From NCBI GenBank assembly GCA_024402565.1, contig JAKSTM010000019.1:1-35893 (forward strand): DNA of 35,893 nucleotides, read 5' to 3'. Positions 1-10,500 of the stretch are shown piece by piece. The stretch's first letter is position 1. Every line of letters begins with the position of its first letter. The notes beneath the pieces are model-generated. The model searched no databases. It was not told the DNA's origin and saw nothing but the letters and a program-made list of their open reading frames with translations. The position numbers were made by a program, and so were the translations under genes. The stretch is from Treponema sp. GTDB lineage: Bacteria > Spirochaetota > Spirochaetia > Treponematales > Treponemataceae.

Positions 1-215
1 TTGGACCTGCCGGAAGCCAGTTCAGCCAGAGAGGCGGAACAATCATGGGACAGGACAGCAAAGCCTCAGGAGAAATCATTCACGGATCGGCTCCTATGGC
101 AAAGATGTTCGGATTCAGTACAAACCTGCGTTCTGCAACACAGGGACGTGCAAGTTTTTCTATGGAGTTCAGCCACTTCCAGGAAAAGGTTGGCGGACTT
201 GATATGGGATACTAA
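1..215 (+). CDS. fusA: Elongation factor G, C-terminal end (partial)
   Basis: This is the last 70 residues of a translational GTPase of the EF-G type, read in frame 3 from base 3 to the TAA at 213-215. The 5' part lies outside the window. The visible protein has the EF-G domain V core, with motifs QRGGTI, APMAKMFGFSTNLRS, TQGRASFSMEFSHF and the tail VGGLDMGY. In the complete protein this domain contacts the ribosome during translocation. A longer open frame (1-252) in frame 1 is only a shadow. Spirochaetes often carry two EF-G paralogues, and this fragment cannot tell which one it is. The identification as EF-G rests on domain V motifs and is strong; the symbol is less certain. Confidence 0.88.
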   Translation, partial: GPAGSQFSQRGGTIMGQDSKASGEIIHGSAPMAKMFGFSTNLRSATQGRASFSMEFSHFQEKVGGLDMGY

Positions 216-265
216 AAAATTAACCGAGTGGGAAGTATTTCTGGCTCGGTGAGATTTTGCTGTAT

Positions 266-309
266 AAAAAAAAGGCCGGCCGACAAATTGTCGGTCGGTC
301 ATTTTTTTT
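266..309. terminator. Bidirectional rho-independent terminator
   Basis: A 12-bp stem (274-285 with 289-300, two G-T wobbles) and a 3-nt AAT loop are flanked by an A-run (266-273) and a T-run (302-309). It can therefore end transcripts from both sides, from EF-G on the plus strand and from the FecR gene on the minus strand, whose TAA stop at 308-310 lies in the T-run. A weaker 6-bp hairpin (223-228 with 245-250) precedes it. Confidence 0.85.
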
Positions 310-2929
310 AGTGGATGAAGTCTGAGACATCCAGTTCTACAAGACCTGCGTCATCCACATTTACGGAGAACTTTCGTTGTGACTTTTTGCTTTCAAAAGT
401 TTTTCCATTCTTTTCTTCAATTCCCTGAACAATCCAGATGTAAGTTCCGTTATCCAGTTGTGACAGTTCAGAATCTTTAAGTGTATATGTGTTTCCTTTT
501 ATTGTTTTATCAACAATTTTTCGATCAATAAGGCCGTCGCGGTAAATCTGTAAACGATATTTTTTTGCATCTTCCATTTTACCCCATGAGAATTTGAGTG
601 ATGCTCTATCATCTTCAAAGGCTTCTTCTGTAAGAACAAAACCGTCGTCTGGAGATTTAAGTGATGGTTTCTTCTGAGTTACTTTTGAAGAATTTCTTTC
701 GGCTTCTTCTTTTGCCTTTTTCTGTTCTTCTGCCTTTCGTTTTGCTTCAGCTCGTTTTTCTTCGTCTGCCTTACGCTTCTCTTCGGTTTTTCGCTCCTGT
801 TCAAGTTTACGTTCTTCGTCCGCTTTTCTTTTTTCTTCTGCTTTTCGTTCCGCTTCTAACCTGCGAGCCTCATCTGCTTTACGTTTTTCCTCTGCTTTAC
901 GTAAATCCTCAGCTTTACGCTCTTCTTCCGCCTTACGGGCTTCTTCTATTTTACGTTCTTCTTCCGCCTTTCTAGCTTCTGCTTCAGCTTTTTCTCTGGC
1001 AAGTTCCTCTGGTGAAACTTCCTTTATTTTGTCTTCACTTTCCTGAACCAATGCCTCACGTTCCCGACGTTCTTCTTCCGCTTTTTCAATCTGGCGCGTA
1101 TTTTCTTCACGTATACGGTTCTCTTCTGCCTGACGAATTTCTTCAGCCTGTTTTTCCTCTTGAGCTTTCCGAACTTCTTCTGCTTTTCGGGCTTCTTCAA
1201 TTTTTTGAGCTTCCGCTTCTTTTACAAGTCGTTCTCTTTCTTTACGTTCTGTTTCTTTCTTTTCTGCAAGTTCTTTTGCTTTTTTTATTTCTTCTGCTTT
1301 TCGTTTTTCTTCTGCATCACGAAGTTTCTTTTCTTCGCGAGCTTTACGTTCAATCTCTTTTCGCTGGGCCAGATCTTTTGCCTTTTTTTCTTCAGCGGCT
1401 TTTCGTTCTGCTTTTTTCTGTTCAAGCAGTTCCTGAGCCTTACGAGCTTCTTCCGCAGCTTCTTCACGAAGTCGCTGTTCTTCTTTTTCTTTTGCAATTC
1501 TAGCTTCTTCTGCCTGGCGAGCTTCTTCTGCTTTACGTTCCTCTTCCAGACGCTTCTTCTCTAAAGCAGCTTTCTTTTCTGCTTCTTTTTTCTCAGCGGC
1601 CTCTTTAGCTATTCTTTCACGTTCTTTTCTATCTGCTTCTCGTTTTGCAGCGATTTCTTTTTCCTTTCGAGCTTCCTCTGCTTTACGGGCTTCTTCTGCT
1701 TTTTTAGCTTCTTCCGCCTTACGTGCTGCTTCCGCTCTTTTTGCCTCTTCAGCTTTTTTTGCAGCTTCAGCCTTTTTAGCCGCCTCTGCTTTTTTCTGAT
1801 CTTCAATACGTTTTTTTTCTATTTCCGCTTTTTTTTCTACAGCTTTCTTTTCAGCTTCAATCCGTTTTTCTTCTTTCTGAACTTCTTTTCGTACTTCGGA
1901 GTTTGTTACAGCTTGAACTTTTCTTTCCTGCTGTTTTACAACCTGATCATTTTTCTTCACAACAGATTTTACTTTTTCCGGTTCTGTTTTCTGAACTTCT
2001 TCTGTTGTTTGTTTTACAGTTTCTGAAATTCTCTGAGCTTTTTCTTCACCTAATGCCTGAATCAAAGCTTTCTTAATTTCTTTCTGTTTTTCCTCAGACC
2101 TTACTGAATTAGATCTCACCTTTTGAACAACCGCTTTTGTTTCTTCCTTGGCTGCCGCTTTTTCCAAAGTGATTGACTGAACCTGCTCAACAGGTTCTAC
2201 ATCAGCAAGGATTGCTACTTCACCAGCAGAAATTTTTCTTGTAACTGTTTCAGGTTTTATCTGAATGACATCAGGTGATTCGGTTTTAGATTCTGCTTCA
2301 GGCGGAACTGATTCCTGACGTTTTGAAGAATTCTGAAGTCTTTCCACTGTTTTAGCGACTCTTGATTTCTTTTCTTCAGAAACTTTTTCACTGACTTCAA
2401 CGCTTCCGCTTGTAACAGCGATTGCAGCCTGACCTTGTTTTTCCGATAAAACAACTGCGCTCGAACTGCTGGAAAGATTAACCACTTTCTTTCCACTCGT
2501 AATAACGACAGGTTTCTCTTCTGCGGCAATTGAAGCTACAATGTTTACAGAACCTTTTGAAAAATCAAGTCCTGTACCATTTTCATCATCGCGGATGGTA
2601 ACCATGGTATTTTCATACATATCAATTGTTGTTCCATCGTTATAAATAATGGTTGCTTCTGATTCCGCATCTGTACGGATTCGGTCTCCACCATATACTA
2701 CGTCGGACACCTTTACCTTCTGCCAGATTTCATCATCTGAGAAACGCCTTTGAGTTGTATTCTTTTTATGTACGACAGTAGCAACTGGTTCTTCATTTTC
2801 ACGGGATGAAGTTTTATTAAGATCTTTTACAAAAAGTCCTAAAAACACTGCCATACCGGAAACACAGATGATTCCAATTACAACGTCGATTAATCTACTT
2901 TCCGATTTTGTACTTCTTTTCTTCTTCAT
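308..2929 (-). CDS. Membrane-anchored FecR-domain protein with long charged helix and FN3-like C-terminus
   Basis: The protein has 873 residues. A basic N-terminus is followed by one membrane segment (about 13-34) with no lipobox. A FecR-like domain follows (about 50-175, with features such as VVYGGDRIRTD, ATIIYNDGTTIDMYENT and LDFSKGSVNIVAS). Next come a polar linker and a tract of about 400 residues (about 345-750) made of KAEEARK-type heptads, resembling the TolA central helix. The C-terminal domain (about 758-873) looks FN3-like (FSWGKMEDAKKYRLQIYRDG, TYIWIVQGIEE). The helix is long enough to cross a periplasm, so a tether from inner membrane to wall or outer membrane is inferred. It is the last gene of the operon. 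Its ATG overlaps the end of the cyclase gene by 35 nt and lacks a good Shine-Dalgarno, suggesting translational coupling. The exact function is unknown. Confidence 0.8.
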   Translation of the reverse strand: MKKKRSTKSESRLIDVVIGIICVSGMAVFLGLFVKDLNKTSSRENEEPVATVVHKKNTTQRRFSDDEIWQKVKVSDVVYGGDRIRTDAESEATIIYNDGTTIDMYENTMVTIRDDENGTGLDFSKGSVNIVASIAAEEKPVVITSGKKVVNLSSSSSAVVLSEKQGQAAIAVTSGSVEVSEKVSEEKKSRVAKTVERLQNSSKRQESVPPEAESKTESPDVIQIKPETVTRKISAGEVAILADVEPVEQVQSITLEKAAAKEETKAVVQKVRSNSVRSEEKQKEIKKALIQALGEEKAQRISETVKQTTEEVQKTEPEKVKSVVKKNDQVVKQQERKVQAVTNSEVRKEVQKEEKRIEAEKKAVEKKAEIEKKRIEDQKKAEAAKKAEAAKKAEEAKRAEAARKAEEAKKAEEARKAEEARKEKEIAAKREADRKERERIAKEAAEKKEAEKKAALEKKRLEEERKAEEARQAEEARIAKEKEEQRLREEAAEEARKAQELLEQKKAERKAAEEKKAKDLAQRKEIERKAREEKKLRDAEEKRKAEEIKKAKELAEKKETERKERERLVKEAEAQKIEEARKAEEVRKAQEEKQAEEIRQAEENRIREENTRQIEKAEEERREREALVQESEDKIKEVSPEELAREKAEAEARKAEEERKIEEARKAEEERKAEDLRKAEEKRKADEARRLEAERKAEEKRKADEERKLEQERKTEEKRKADEEKRAEAKRKAEEQKKAKEEAERNSSKVTQKKPSLKSPDDGFVLTEEAFEDDRASLKFSWGKMEDAKKYRLQIYRDGLIDRKIVDKTIKGNTYTLKDSELSQLDNGTYIWIVQGIEEKNGKTFESKKSQRKFSVNVDDAGLVELDVSDFIH
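690..1880. repeat. Degenerate low-complexity tract, polypurine on the minus strand
   Basis: About 1.2 kb encodes the charged helix of the FecR protein. The plus strand is almost pure pyrimidine, made of degenerate copies of gcttcttctgctttacg-like units (KAEEARK codons in reverse). The purine/pyrimidine asymmetry produces long spurious open frames on the plus strand, none of which looks like a protein. Such tracts can expand or contract by slippage or recombination and can adopt triplex structures. Confidence 0.75.
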
Positions 2930-4736
2930 CTGTATTTACCTGCGACTTGTCAATTTCGTGGAATCCCAAAAGATCACGAACTTCCTTCAAAGTCTTTACG
3001 CCCTTAACACCTTTCACGTTGATAACAGCGTACATCTTAATTTCGTTTTCTTTTCCCTTAACGTGAACTGAAGGCATTTCTTCCACAACCAGTCTGTCCC
3101 CGATAAGTTTATATGTATTTTCAGTAATAAGAATGTCTGTCTGGAATGGTTTATTCAAAGCTTCTGTACGGCTGGCAAGATTTACTGCATCACCAATTAC
3201 TGTATATTCCATTCGTAAATCTGAACCAATCTGTCCGGCGACAACAGAACCAGAGTTAATTCCACATCCAATTTTGATTAATGGTTTTCCTTCTGCTTCC
3301 CGTTTCTTATTTAACTGATACAATTCAGATCTCATCATAAGTGCACCAACCACAGCATTCCATGCATCTCCTGCCGCGCTTCCTGCACTTTCAGGAGCTC
3401 CCCAAACTGCCATAATAGCGTCACCAATATATTTATCTACAGTACCATGTGTTCTAACAACACAATTTACCATTTTAGTCATGTATTCGTTTAAGAATTC
3501 AACGACTTCCTGTGGCGTAAGTTTTTCACTCATAGCTGTAAATGAACGAATATCACTAAAGAAAATTGTACATTCGCGATTTTCACCACCAAGTGCCAGC
3601 TGTCCGTTCATCGCTTTTTCCGCAATTGCTTTATTTGTAAAACGACTCATTGAATCCTTAAGTCGTTCACGTTCAGCAAGACCTTTTGTCATAGCTACGA
3701 AACGATTTGTAAGAAGTCCAATTTCATCTCGAGTCTTTGCTTCCAGATCAATTTCATAATCCCCAGTTTCGATCTGACGGGCAGCGCCTACCAGAGAATG
3801 AATTGGATTCGTAAGTGTTTTACTAAAGAAACGAATCAGAAGAATTGCCATAAACAAAATGGCCATGGAAATAAGTACGATTCTATATGCAGTCTGACGA
3901 ACAGTCTGGAAAATTTTATTTTCAGAAATACATGTAACGACAAACATTTCACCGGCAATTTTCTTATAAGCAATATACCAGCCATAACCTGAATCATCGC
4001 GTTCCATAAGCTGTGCTTCATCCATGACAGCATTATTTATTACACGACCCGCTGCCTGAAGATAACCTTCGCCTTCTGGATTTTCATTATTTGAAGACAC
4101 AAGAACATTTCCGTTTTTATCCAAGATGAAAGAAGTATTCATACGGCTGTTTGTCATTAAGTCAACGACCTTAGTTGCATTAAATCCTACACTTGCACTC
4201 TGAGCTTTTCCATTTACCTCATAAGGGAAGAAAATACAAAGAGAGGTTTGTTCCATAACTGGAGTAAGATTCAGAATTTCAACTTTTCCATTACGGGCAT
4301 TTTCTACCGCTTCATCATTTTCTTTAATCCATGCAGAAAATTCTTTTGTAACTCCCGATTTATAAATCTCAGACTGAGGAGAAACTTTAAGGCCGCTTCC
4401 CTGTGACTGAATAAACCAAACTTCCGGATTTCGGAAACAGAAGTCATCAAACATATCATTTTCTGTTTTCTTATTCTGACTTAAAAGGGAATCATTAAAA
4501 AATCCGAGTGCATTATTCTGAGTAGTAACAAGCCAGGATTCAACTGTCTGCGCAGTTACTTCGTTAAGAGTAAGATTTGTGTCTTTTGCCTTTGTTTCAC
4601 TGTCTCGACTGACCATATAAACAACAAGGGCTGTTGAAAGTCCAAGTACCAGAAGTACCAGAACTGCAACAATGAGAATAAGCTTAAACCCGATTGGATA
4701 TTTAACCTTCTGTTTTTCTTCGTTTATTTTTTCCAT
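2895..4736 (-). CDS. Membrane adenylate cyclase, Cache-like sensor, HAMP and class III catalytic domain
   Basis: The 613-residue protein has membrane segments at about 15-43 and 283-302 around a periplasmic Cache-like sensor. A HAMP domain (about 303-356) and a class III cyclase domain (about 385-560) follow. The metal-binding aspartates lie in FFSDIRSFT and KYIGDAIMAVWG. The Lys of DKYIGD and the Thr of EYTVIGDAVNLASR match the adenine-specific pair rather than guanylate cyclase residues, and the Asn and Arg of NLASR fit the transition-state pair. It should make cAMP from ATP in response to an extracytoplasmic ligand or strain. Start: ATG with GGAAG 7 nt upstream. It lies 25 nt after the propeller lipoprotein gene and overlaps the FecR gene by 35 nt. 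The ligand is unknown. Confidence 0.92.
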   Translation of the reverse strand: MEKINEEKQKVKYPIGFKLILIVAVLVLLVLGLSTALVVYMVSRDSETKAKDTNLTLNEVTAQTVESWLVTTQNNALGFFNDSLLSQNKKTENDMFDDFCFRNPEVWFIQSQGSGLKVSPQSEIYKSGVTKEFSAWIKENDEAVENARNGKVEILNLTPVMEQTSLCIFFPYEVNGKAQSASVGFNATKVVDLMTNSRMNTSFILDKNGNVLVSSNNENPEGEGYLQAAGRVINNAVMDEAQLMERDDSGYGWYIAYKKIAGEMFVVTCISENKIFQTVRQTAYRIVLISMAILFMAILLIRFFSKTLTNPIHSLVGAARQIETGDYEIDLEAKTRDEIGLLTNRFVAMTKGLAERERLKDSMSRFTNKAIAEKAMNGQLALGGENRECTIFFSDIRSFTAMSEKLTPQEVVEFLNEYMTKMVNCVVRTHGTVDKYIGDAIMAVWGAPESAGSAAGDAWNAVVGALMMRSELYQLNKKREAEGKPLIKIGCGINSGSVVAGQIGSDLRMEYTVIGDAVNLASRTEALNKPFQTDILITENTYKLIGDRLVVEEMPSVHVKGKENEIKMYAVINVKGVKGVKTLKEVRDLLGFHEIDKSQVNTDEEEKKYKIGK

Positions 4737-4761
4737 ATTTTCACTTCCTTGTGTCTTCGTC

Positions 4762-7521
4762 CTATTTTTTCATTTTATATATGTAAGATTTGTGATTGTA
4801 ACTATCTGTTTCATAAAAAAGTATTGGATCCAGATTATTTCCAATGATGAAATTTGAAAAAGAAATCGAGTTAATATTTTGATTTCTTCTGGTCCAAGTC
4901 ACTCCACCATTTATGCTTGTGAAAAAGTTGTCACCAACTCTAACAAAAAGTGATTTTCTATCCTGACTAAATAACATATCACTGTACCAGGAGAAATCAA
5001 ATTCATTTCTAATTTCTTCATAAGTGCGACCATAATTTGATGTCTGAATAAATTTAAGTCTATTATTCTCTTCTAGGAAAGCAGTTATCATTTTTCCGTC
5101 ATCAGAAAGAACCGCATCTTTGACAGTAATATTTCTGAAAATTTGTGAAAAATCTTCTCCATAATTTTCAGAATAATAAGCAGAGCCATTATTTTCCCAG
5201 ACAATAATATTTGAAAAATCATCACTAACTGAAAATTTGAAATCATTCTGACCTGCTCCAAAACTAAAGATTTTCCAGGTAACACCAGAATCTTTTGAAA
5301 CTACCAGTCTGTAATAATTGTTTGTAGTCCAGAATGACATCTTAGCTGCTATTGTTTTCCCATCTTCTGATACCTTTACATCATCGAAATACTTGTAAGA
5401 ACTTTCATCAATTCCTAACTGTCTAGATTCAATAATGTTTCCATAATCTGTAGAGTAATAAACTGAATTATTATTAATACCATATACATATTTTCCGTCT
5501 TTACTTACGCCCATTTGACCCATAAAGTACTGTCCTTTCCCTGTAAGCTCCCAATTAATTCCATCAGTACTTTTATAAAGTCGTACCCCAGTATTTGGTT
5601 CTGAACCACACATATAGAAGGTTGAATTATCTGGTGTCAGCTGCATGTCATATATGATTTTACTCGGCATATCATAGCGTTCAAAAACAGAATCTGCAGG
5701 TACGTTAATTGTAATAGCTGATTCATATTCCATATCATCTGCAGCCACCGCTTTTATTCTAATTTGGGTCTCACCATAACCCTTAGCCTCTACAAGTCCC
5801 CAGGAAGTAACAGTTGCAACACTTTCATCAGCAGTTGAGAAAGTTAAGGATTTTATTGAACCTTCATAACTACCATCATTTGCATAAACATGAAAACTAC
5901 ACTGATTACTTTCTCCAGGTTTCCATATAACAGGTCCATTCCTTGTGAAAGACACCCAGCTTACGTTTTTTCTTACGCCCCACTGAACGTATACATCCGG
6001 CTTTTCTTTAGACAAATAAATAGAATTACCAGATGTATTATATTGCACCATCAATTCCATATCAGAAGTCATTTCGGCATTAGCAGAAAGACCTCTGGTA
6101 TAAAACCTTCCATTTTCCAGCCCCTGATACCATTTAATGAACTCTTCATTTTTCTGGAAATCAATCCAAGAAAATCTTTTTGTAGAGAACACTTCATCCA
6201 GTTTCATTTCGAAAGTTTCATCGGTACTGTTATTTGCGTGAACAGTAATTCTATCTACACCTTTTTCCCAAAGCAGTGTTATGGTTTCTCGATTTGAATA
6301 CACATAAAGAATAGAAGCAGTATCTTTATATTCATATTCATTATATTTAACTCCAACAAGTTGATATCCAGAAGTTGGTAAATTATTAATCCATTCCACA
6401 AAATTTGTGTCATTTGCCATATCAGCCACGGTCAAATTTTGTCTTTTCTTTGGTGTTGCAAATTTGTAAGTATAAGTTTTTACATTATCTGTTCCAGAAG
6501 ATATACTCGAAATATTGGCATCAATAATCACTTCGGAAACATATTCTTTCCATTGGACATAATAATCTTCTATGACACCTGGATTTATGTACAAATTGTA
6601 ATTTACATTCGTAAACTCATCTGTATCATCATAGTTCATGCTTTCAATATAATAATACTTATTCGATGAATCTAACTTTGAATCATCTTCTACACTTGAA
6701 ATTCTATATTTATATTTCGAATCATCTTTCAAATCCTCAAACCATTTTACGAAATCCTCATTATCACATAACTCTTTCCAGTAAATAGTCTTTGAGCTCG
6801 AAATAGGTGTATCAAATTCAAAATAGAAATCCTTATATTTATTGTTATTAGGATGAATAGTAAATCCTTTCAAACCGCTTTTCTGAGTTGACCAAACAAT
6901 AAAAATTACTGATGAGTTTTTTGAAATCTTTACAGATTTACTTCCCTCTGTAGATTTAGAATCTGTAGAAATCCCAGTTTTATATTTACCTTCTGTATAA
7001 AGTTTTTCATACCAGTTATTAAACGTTACATCTTTCGTAAAATAAGAAAGCGAGAACTCACGGGATTCACCATATGGCACATAGTCTTCCTTTGGAAGTT
7101 TGAAAGTATATGTTGAAGTAAATCCATTAGTTGACTTGAAAACAATTTCTGTTATTGGAGTTGTCCAGCTTACACAGATTTTATCTCCAACGGAAATCGA
7201 AAATTTTTCCGAAGCAGAACCTGTTGCCTTTGACTGGTTGTAAATACCAAGTTTAGAATATGTTCCGTAAGTTAGTTTTTCATACCAGGATTTAAACTCC
7301 ATGTTTTTCAAAAAGGTATTTATATCAACGGTTGAGGAATCCCAGTCAAAATCTGAATTCATCAGCACTTCTATTTTTTCTGAAGTTCCATTATTTGCAT
7401 AAATGGTAACATGTTTTACATCTGAAGGTTTTGTGAGACCTAAAGCTTCATTCAAGAAGTTAGAACATGAGGAAACTAAAAAAAGAACCAAAAGCAAAAA
7501 TACTAAATTAATTTTTCTCAT
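4762..7521 (-). CDS. Surface lipoprotein with five ~95-residue repeats, Big2-like domain and Asp-box propeller
   Basis: The 919-residue protein has a lipoprotein signal (residues 1-19, lipobox VSSC). Five divergent repeats follow (about 37-510). Each has an opening like VTIYANNGT, a central FxxWYxxLxxGxYxxxGIS and a close like VYVQW. The unit looks like a distant relative of the Listeria-Bacteroides (InlB_B) repeat, but this is only a resemblance. A Big2-like Ig domain follows (SFHVYANDGSYEG, ESVATVTSWGLVEAKGYGETQIRI). The C-terminal third has about six Asp-box blades (STDGINW, STDYGN, SKDSGVTW, SENYGEDF, TSNYGRTY, SINGGVTW), as in sialidase-type and Vps10-type propellers, with no recognisable catalytic triad. 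A role in surface binding is inferred. The ATG overlaps the stop of the upstream gene (ATGA, 7518-7521). Confidence 0.75.
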   Translation of the reverse strand: MRKINLVFLLLVLFLVSSCSNFLNEALGLTKPSDVKHVTIYANNGTSEKIEVLMNSDFDWDSSTVDINTFLKNMEFKSWYEKLTYGTYSKLGIYNQSKATGSASEKFSISVGDKICVSWTTPITEIVFKSTNGFTSTYTFKLPKEDYVPYGESREFSLSYFTKDVTFNNWYEKLYTEGKYKTGISTDSKSTEGSKSVKISKNSSVIFIVWSTQKSGLKGFTIHPNNNKYKDFYFEFDTPISSSKTIYWKELCDNEDFVKWFEDLKDDSKYKYRISSVEDDSKLDSSNKYYYIESMNYDDTDEFTNVNYNLYINPGVIEDYYVQWKEYVSEVIIDANISSISSGTDNVKTYTYKFATPKKRQNLTVADMANDTNFVEWINNLPTSGYQLVGVKYNEYEYKDTASILYVYSNRETITLLWEKGVDRITVHANNSTDETFEMKLDEVFSTKRFSWIDFQKNEEFIKWYQGLENGRFYTRGLSANAEMTSDMELMVQYNTSGNSIYLSKEKPDVYVQWGVRKNVSWVSFTRNGPVIWKPGESNQCSFHVYANDGSYEGSIKSLTFSTADESVATVTSWGLVEAKGYGETQIRIKAVAADDMEYESAITINVPADSVFERYDMPSKIIYDMQLTPDNSTFYMCGSEPNTGVRLYKSTDGINWELTGKGQYFMGQMGVSKDGKYVYGINNNSVYYSTDYGNIIESRQLGIDESSYKYFDDVKVSEDGKTIAAKMSFWTTNNYYRLVVSKDSGVTWKIFSFGAGQNDFKFSVSDDFSNIIVWENNGSAYYSENYGEDFSQIFRNITVKDAVLSDDGKMITAFLEENNRLKFIQTSNYGRTYEEIRNEFDFSWYSDMLFSQDRKSLFVRVGDNFFTSINGGVTWTRRNQNINSISFSNFIIGNNLDPILFYETDSYNHKSYIYKMKK

Positions 7522-10500
7522 TTCTTTTTCCTCATAAATGTTTCAATATCATAAATATCAACTTGGAATTTTTTGTTCATTACTTCAATTCGCTGATTTT
7601 GATAGAATCCAATAGCTTCAATTTTCATTTCATTCATCTTGATTTTCTTTTTAGAATAATCACAGATTCGGAATTTACTAAATGGGATTTCAATTTCTGT
7701 TGCATTAAGTGGTGCATAGAATGAGTAGGCATAAGCGGTTTCATTATTAGGACTCATTATTCTTATTTCGTAAACATTATTATCTCCACGAACTTTGAAC
7801 CTAATTCCATCTGCATTTTTCAAATATCTGTTAATCTGTTGGTTGCCCCAAACTTCTATACCAAAGTGGTTATCCCAATCTCCAGTTTTTGTACGACCTC
7901 CCAAACGAACAATACGACAAGGTTTATTATCAATATATTCAACTCTTTCAATTTTCGAAACAGCAGCATGAGCCTCATTCCAGGTGGAGAAAATATTTGA
8001 AGCCTCAAAAGGAGTTCGAAGAAGATCCTCAGATTGTGTAAAATTACTTTTTCTTTGAAGTCCGCCAAGGTCACGCTGAACTTCATCATCTTTATTCCAT
8101 TTATATACTACGTACTGATAGTCTTCCCAGCCATCAAATGCCGTTGAGCTGATCTTACGAATTGAAGATGGCAATACAATCTTCCGCATAGACTTACAAC
8201 CAGCAAAAGCTCCGTCACCAATTTCCACAACTCCTTCAGGAATGATTATATTTTCCAGATTGAAACAACCACGGAATGCATCTTTACCGATTACTTTCAC
8301 AGTATCCGGCAAAACAACATCGGTAAGCATTATATGATCTGTGAAACTTCTGATTTCACGAACGCCGTTAGAGAACACAAGTTTCTTAATATTTTTCTGC
8401 AGCTCATAGTCAGTTCCGTTTACCAGTCCTTCACGATTTATCGTCAAAGTGGTATTAATTGGTTTCTGAACATATTTTGGAGAACGTAAAGGAATATGTG
8501 CTCCAATAGAAAAGGAATCATAAAAGAAAGGAATCGACTTAGGAGTTTCCTGTGTGAAATCAAATCCGGCATATTTATCTAAAGCATTGAAAGTCAATGT
8601 ATAATTAATATCAAAGAAATCCAGAAGAACCACACCGGCACGAGCAAATCCATACAAGGAACCTGCGCTATACCAATCAGAAGAAATAAAATATTCAGGA
8701 TAAACATTATAACCAGCACCAATTCCAACATAAGGTCTGAACCTTTCAACTGGAACAGCTAAATTAAAACTTAAGTCTGTACCGATATAATCTTCTCCAA
8801 CCGTATAACTATTACCAATTCGAAGCCAGTCAAAGTTCAATAAAGAAAATTTCAAACTTGCAGTTTCAATCAGTTTTTCAACACTATTTTCCTGGAATAC
8901 AGGTTCTGCAAGATTCACGTCCATGCTTGTGTATGGAAAGAATACTTTTGGTTTTCTAGCAACTTTAAATTCATTTGGTTGATAATCCAGCTCATCTACT
9001 GATGCTGCAATAGCCGCAGCCTGTTCTTCTTCACTTACAGATGCCACAAAATTTTCAGGACGAATAAATTCTTCTTCGATTTTTTCTTCTTCCGCTTGTG
9101 CTATAGAAGAATTCAACTTTAGATCGAATTCGACTAATTTAAGAACGGATGTATATTCTGGTTCAATAAGGATACCATAAGTCCCCGGAACAATTTTTTC
9201 ACGTTTTCCCTGAATAACGATTTTCTTTCCATTCTTTTTTGAATCCACAACCTGGAACGGAATGCGAACATTTATACCAGTTACATCAGACATTGTAGAA
9301 ACAAGAGTAAAAACGCTGTCCGGAGTAAGGCCCTTTCCTTTCAAAGTAAGGACCAGATCCTCTTTTCCACCTTTTTCGCTTTTGATTTTTGTTACCACTG
9401 GGTATTCTTCTTCATTTTTATGTTTCACCAAAAGTCTTACAGAAGAACTTCCCATTGCATTTTCTGCAACAAGATTATAATAACCAGGCCTAAGGTCTTT
9501 TGGATTTACTTTAAATGTAAGTTCCATGTCGCCTTTTCCATTCAAAGTTAACATATTCTGAACAGAAAGTTCCAAAGGCTTTCTATCTTTACTGGTTGAA
9601 AATGGATACGGAATTCCTTCTGTAGAAGGATTTAATGCAAATGTCGTATCACCAGTAAATCCTGAACCTGTCAGGCGCAAAAGATTTCCATTCTCCTGGA
9701 TTTTATCGGTATCCAGAATATTTACATCATAGTTTGCATAATATGGAAATTGTTCCTTATCAAATTCAGGCACTCGATTAGCCAGAACCAAAATATCCAG
9801 ACTGGTTTTCTGATTTCCCGGATTTTCGGCAAAAATCTGGTAATAGCCTGAAAAGAGTTCATCTGGATTGTAAGAAACTACCACTCCTGGGCGTTCAAAA
9901 TCATGGCGCACTACATTAAGAGGAACTACAGAACGCATAGAATTAAATGCCTGAAATCGTTTTCCCCCAGAAGAAGATTCTTCTACCGGCACCATATAAA
10001 ACTTTGTTTCAGTTAAGAAAATATTTTTTCCTTTCAAAAAGAAAGAATTTTCAGGATCTCCTTTTTCAGATTCAACATTTTCAGAAAGATCATCAGTTTC
10101 CGCATGAGTAACCATTAATAAAGGAGAATTCCATTGCTTTGATTTTTTAAGGTAATCTGCATAAAGGTAAGGCTGTGTTTCGCCAAGAACAACAAATTCC
10201 GACCATTCAGTCTGCTGTCCACGGCGACCAAGTCTATTCAGAGAAACGATTGAAACACGTTTACGCCCAGGCGAAAGAGGAAGTTGAATATTAGTTTTAC
10301 TTGTTTTCTCAGAAACTTCCGGAACCCATTGTCCGTCCTCAAAACTTTCAATTTTTATTTCATATCTGAAACCCTTTTCCGTTGGTGTCCATTTAAACTG
10401 CTGAATAAACTGATAACGAGCAGGTTCTTTTTCCTTTTCCGACTCTTCAGCTATCAGAGATACAGAAAATAAATTCACCGCAAGGAAAAGTGCTGCAAAA

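Noticed and set aside
1..252. 83-codon frame in frame 1
   Set aside because: Frame 3 encodes the conserved EF-G C-terminus over the same bases; frame 1 looks like no protein.
661..1564. Leu/Phe-rich plus-strand frames opposite the FecR gene
   Set aside because: They are reverse readings of the KAEEARK codon repeats, with no start signals.
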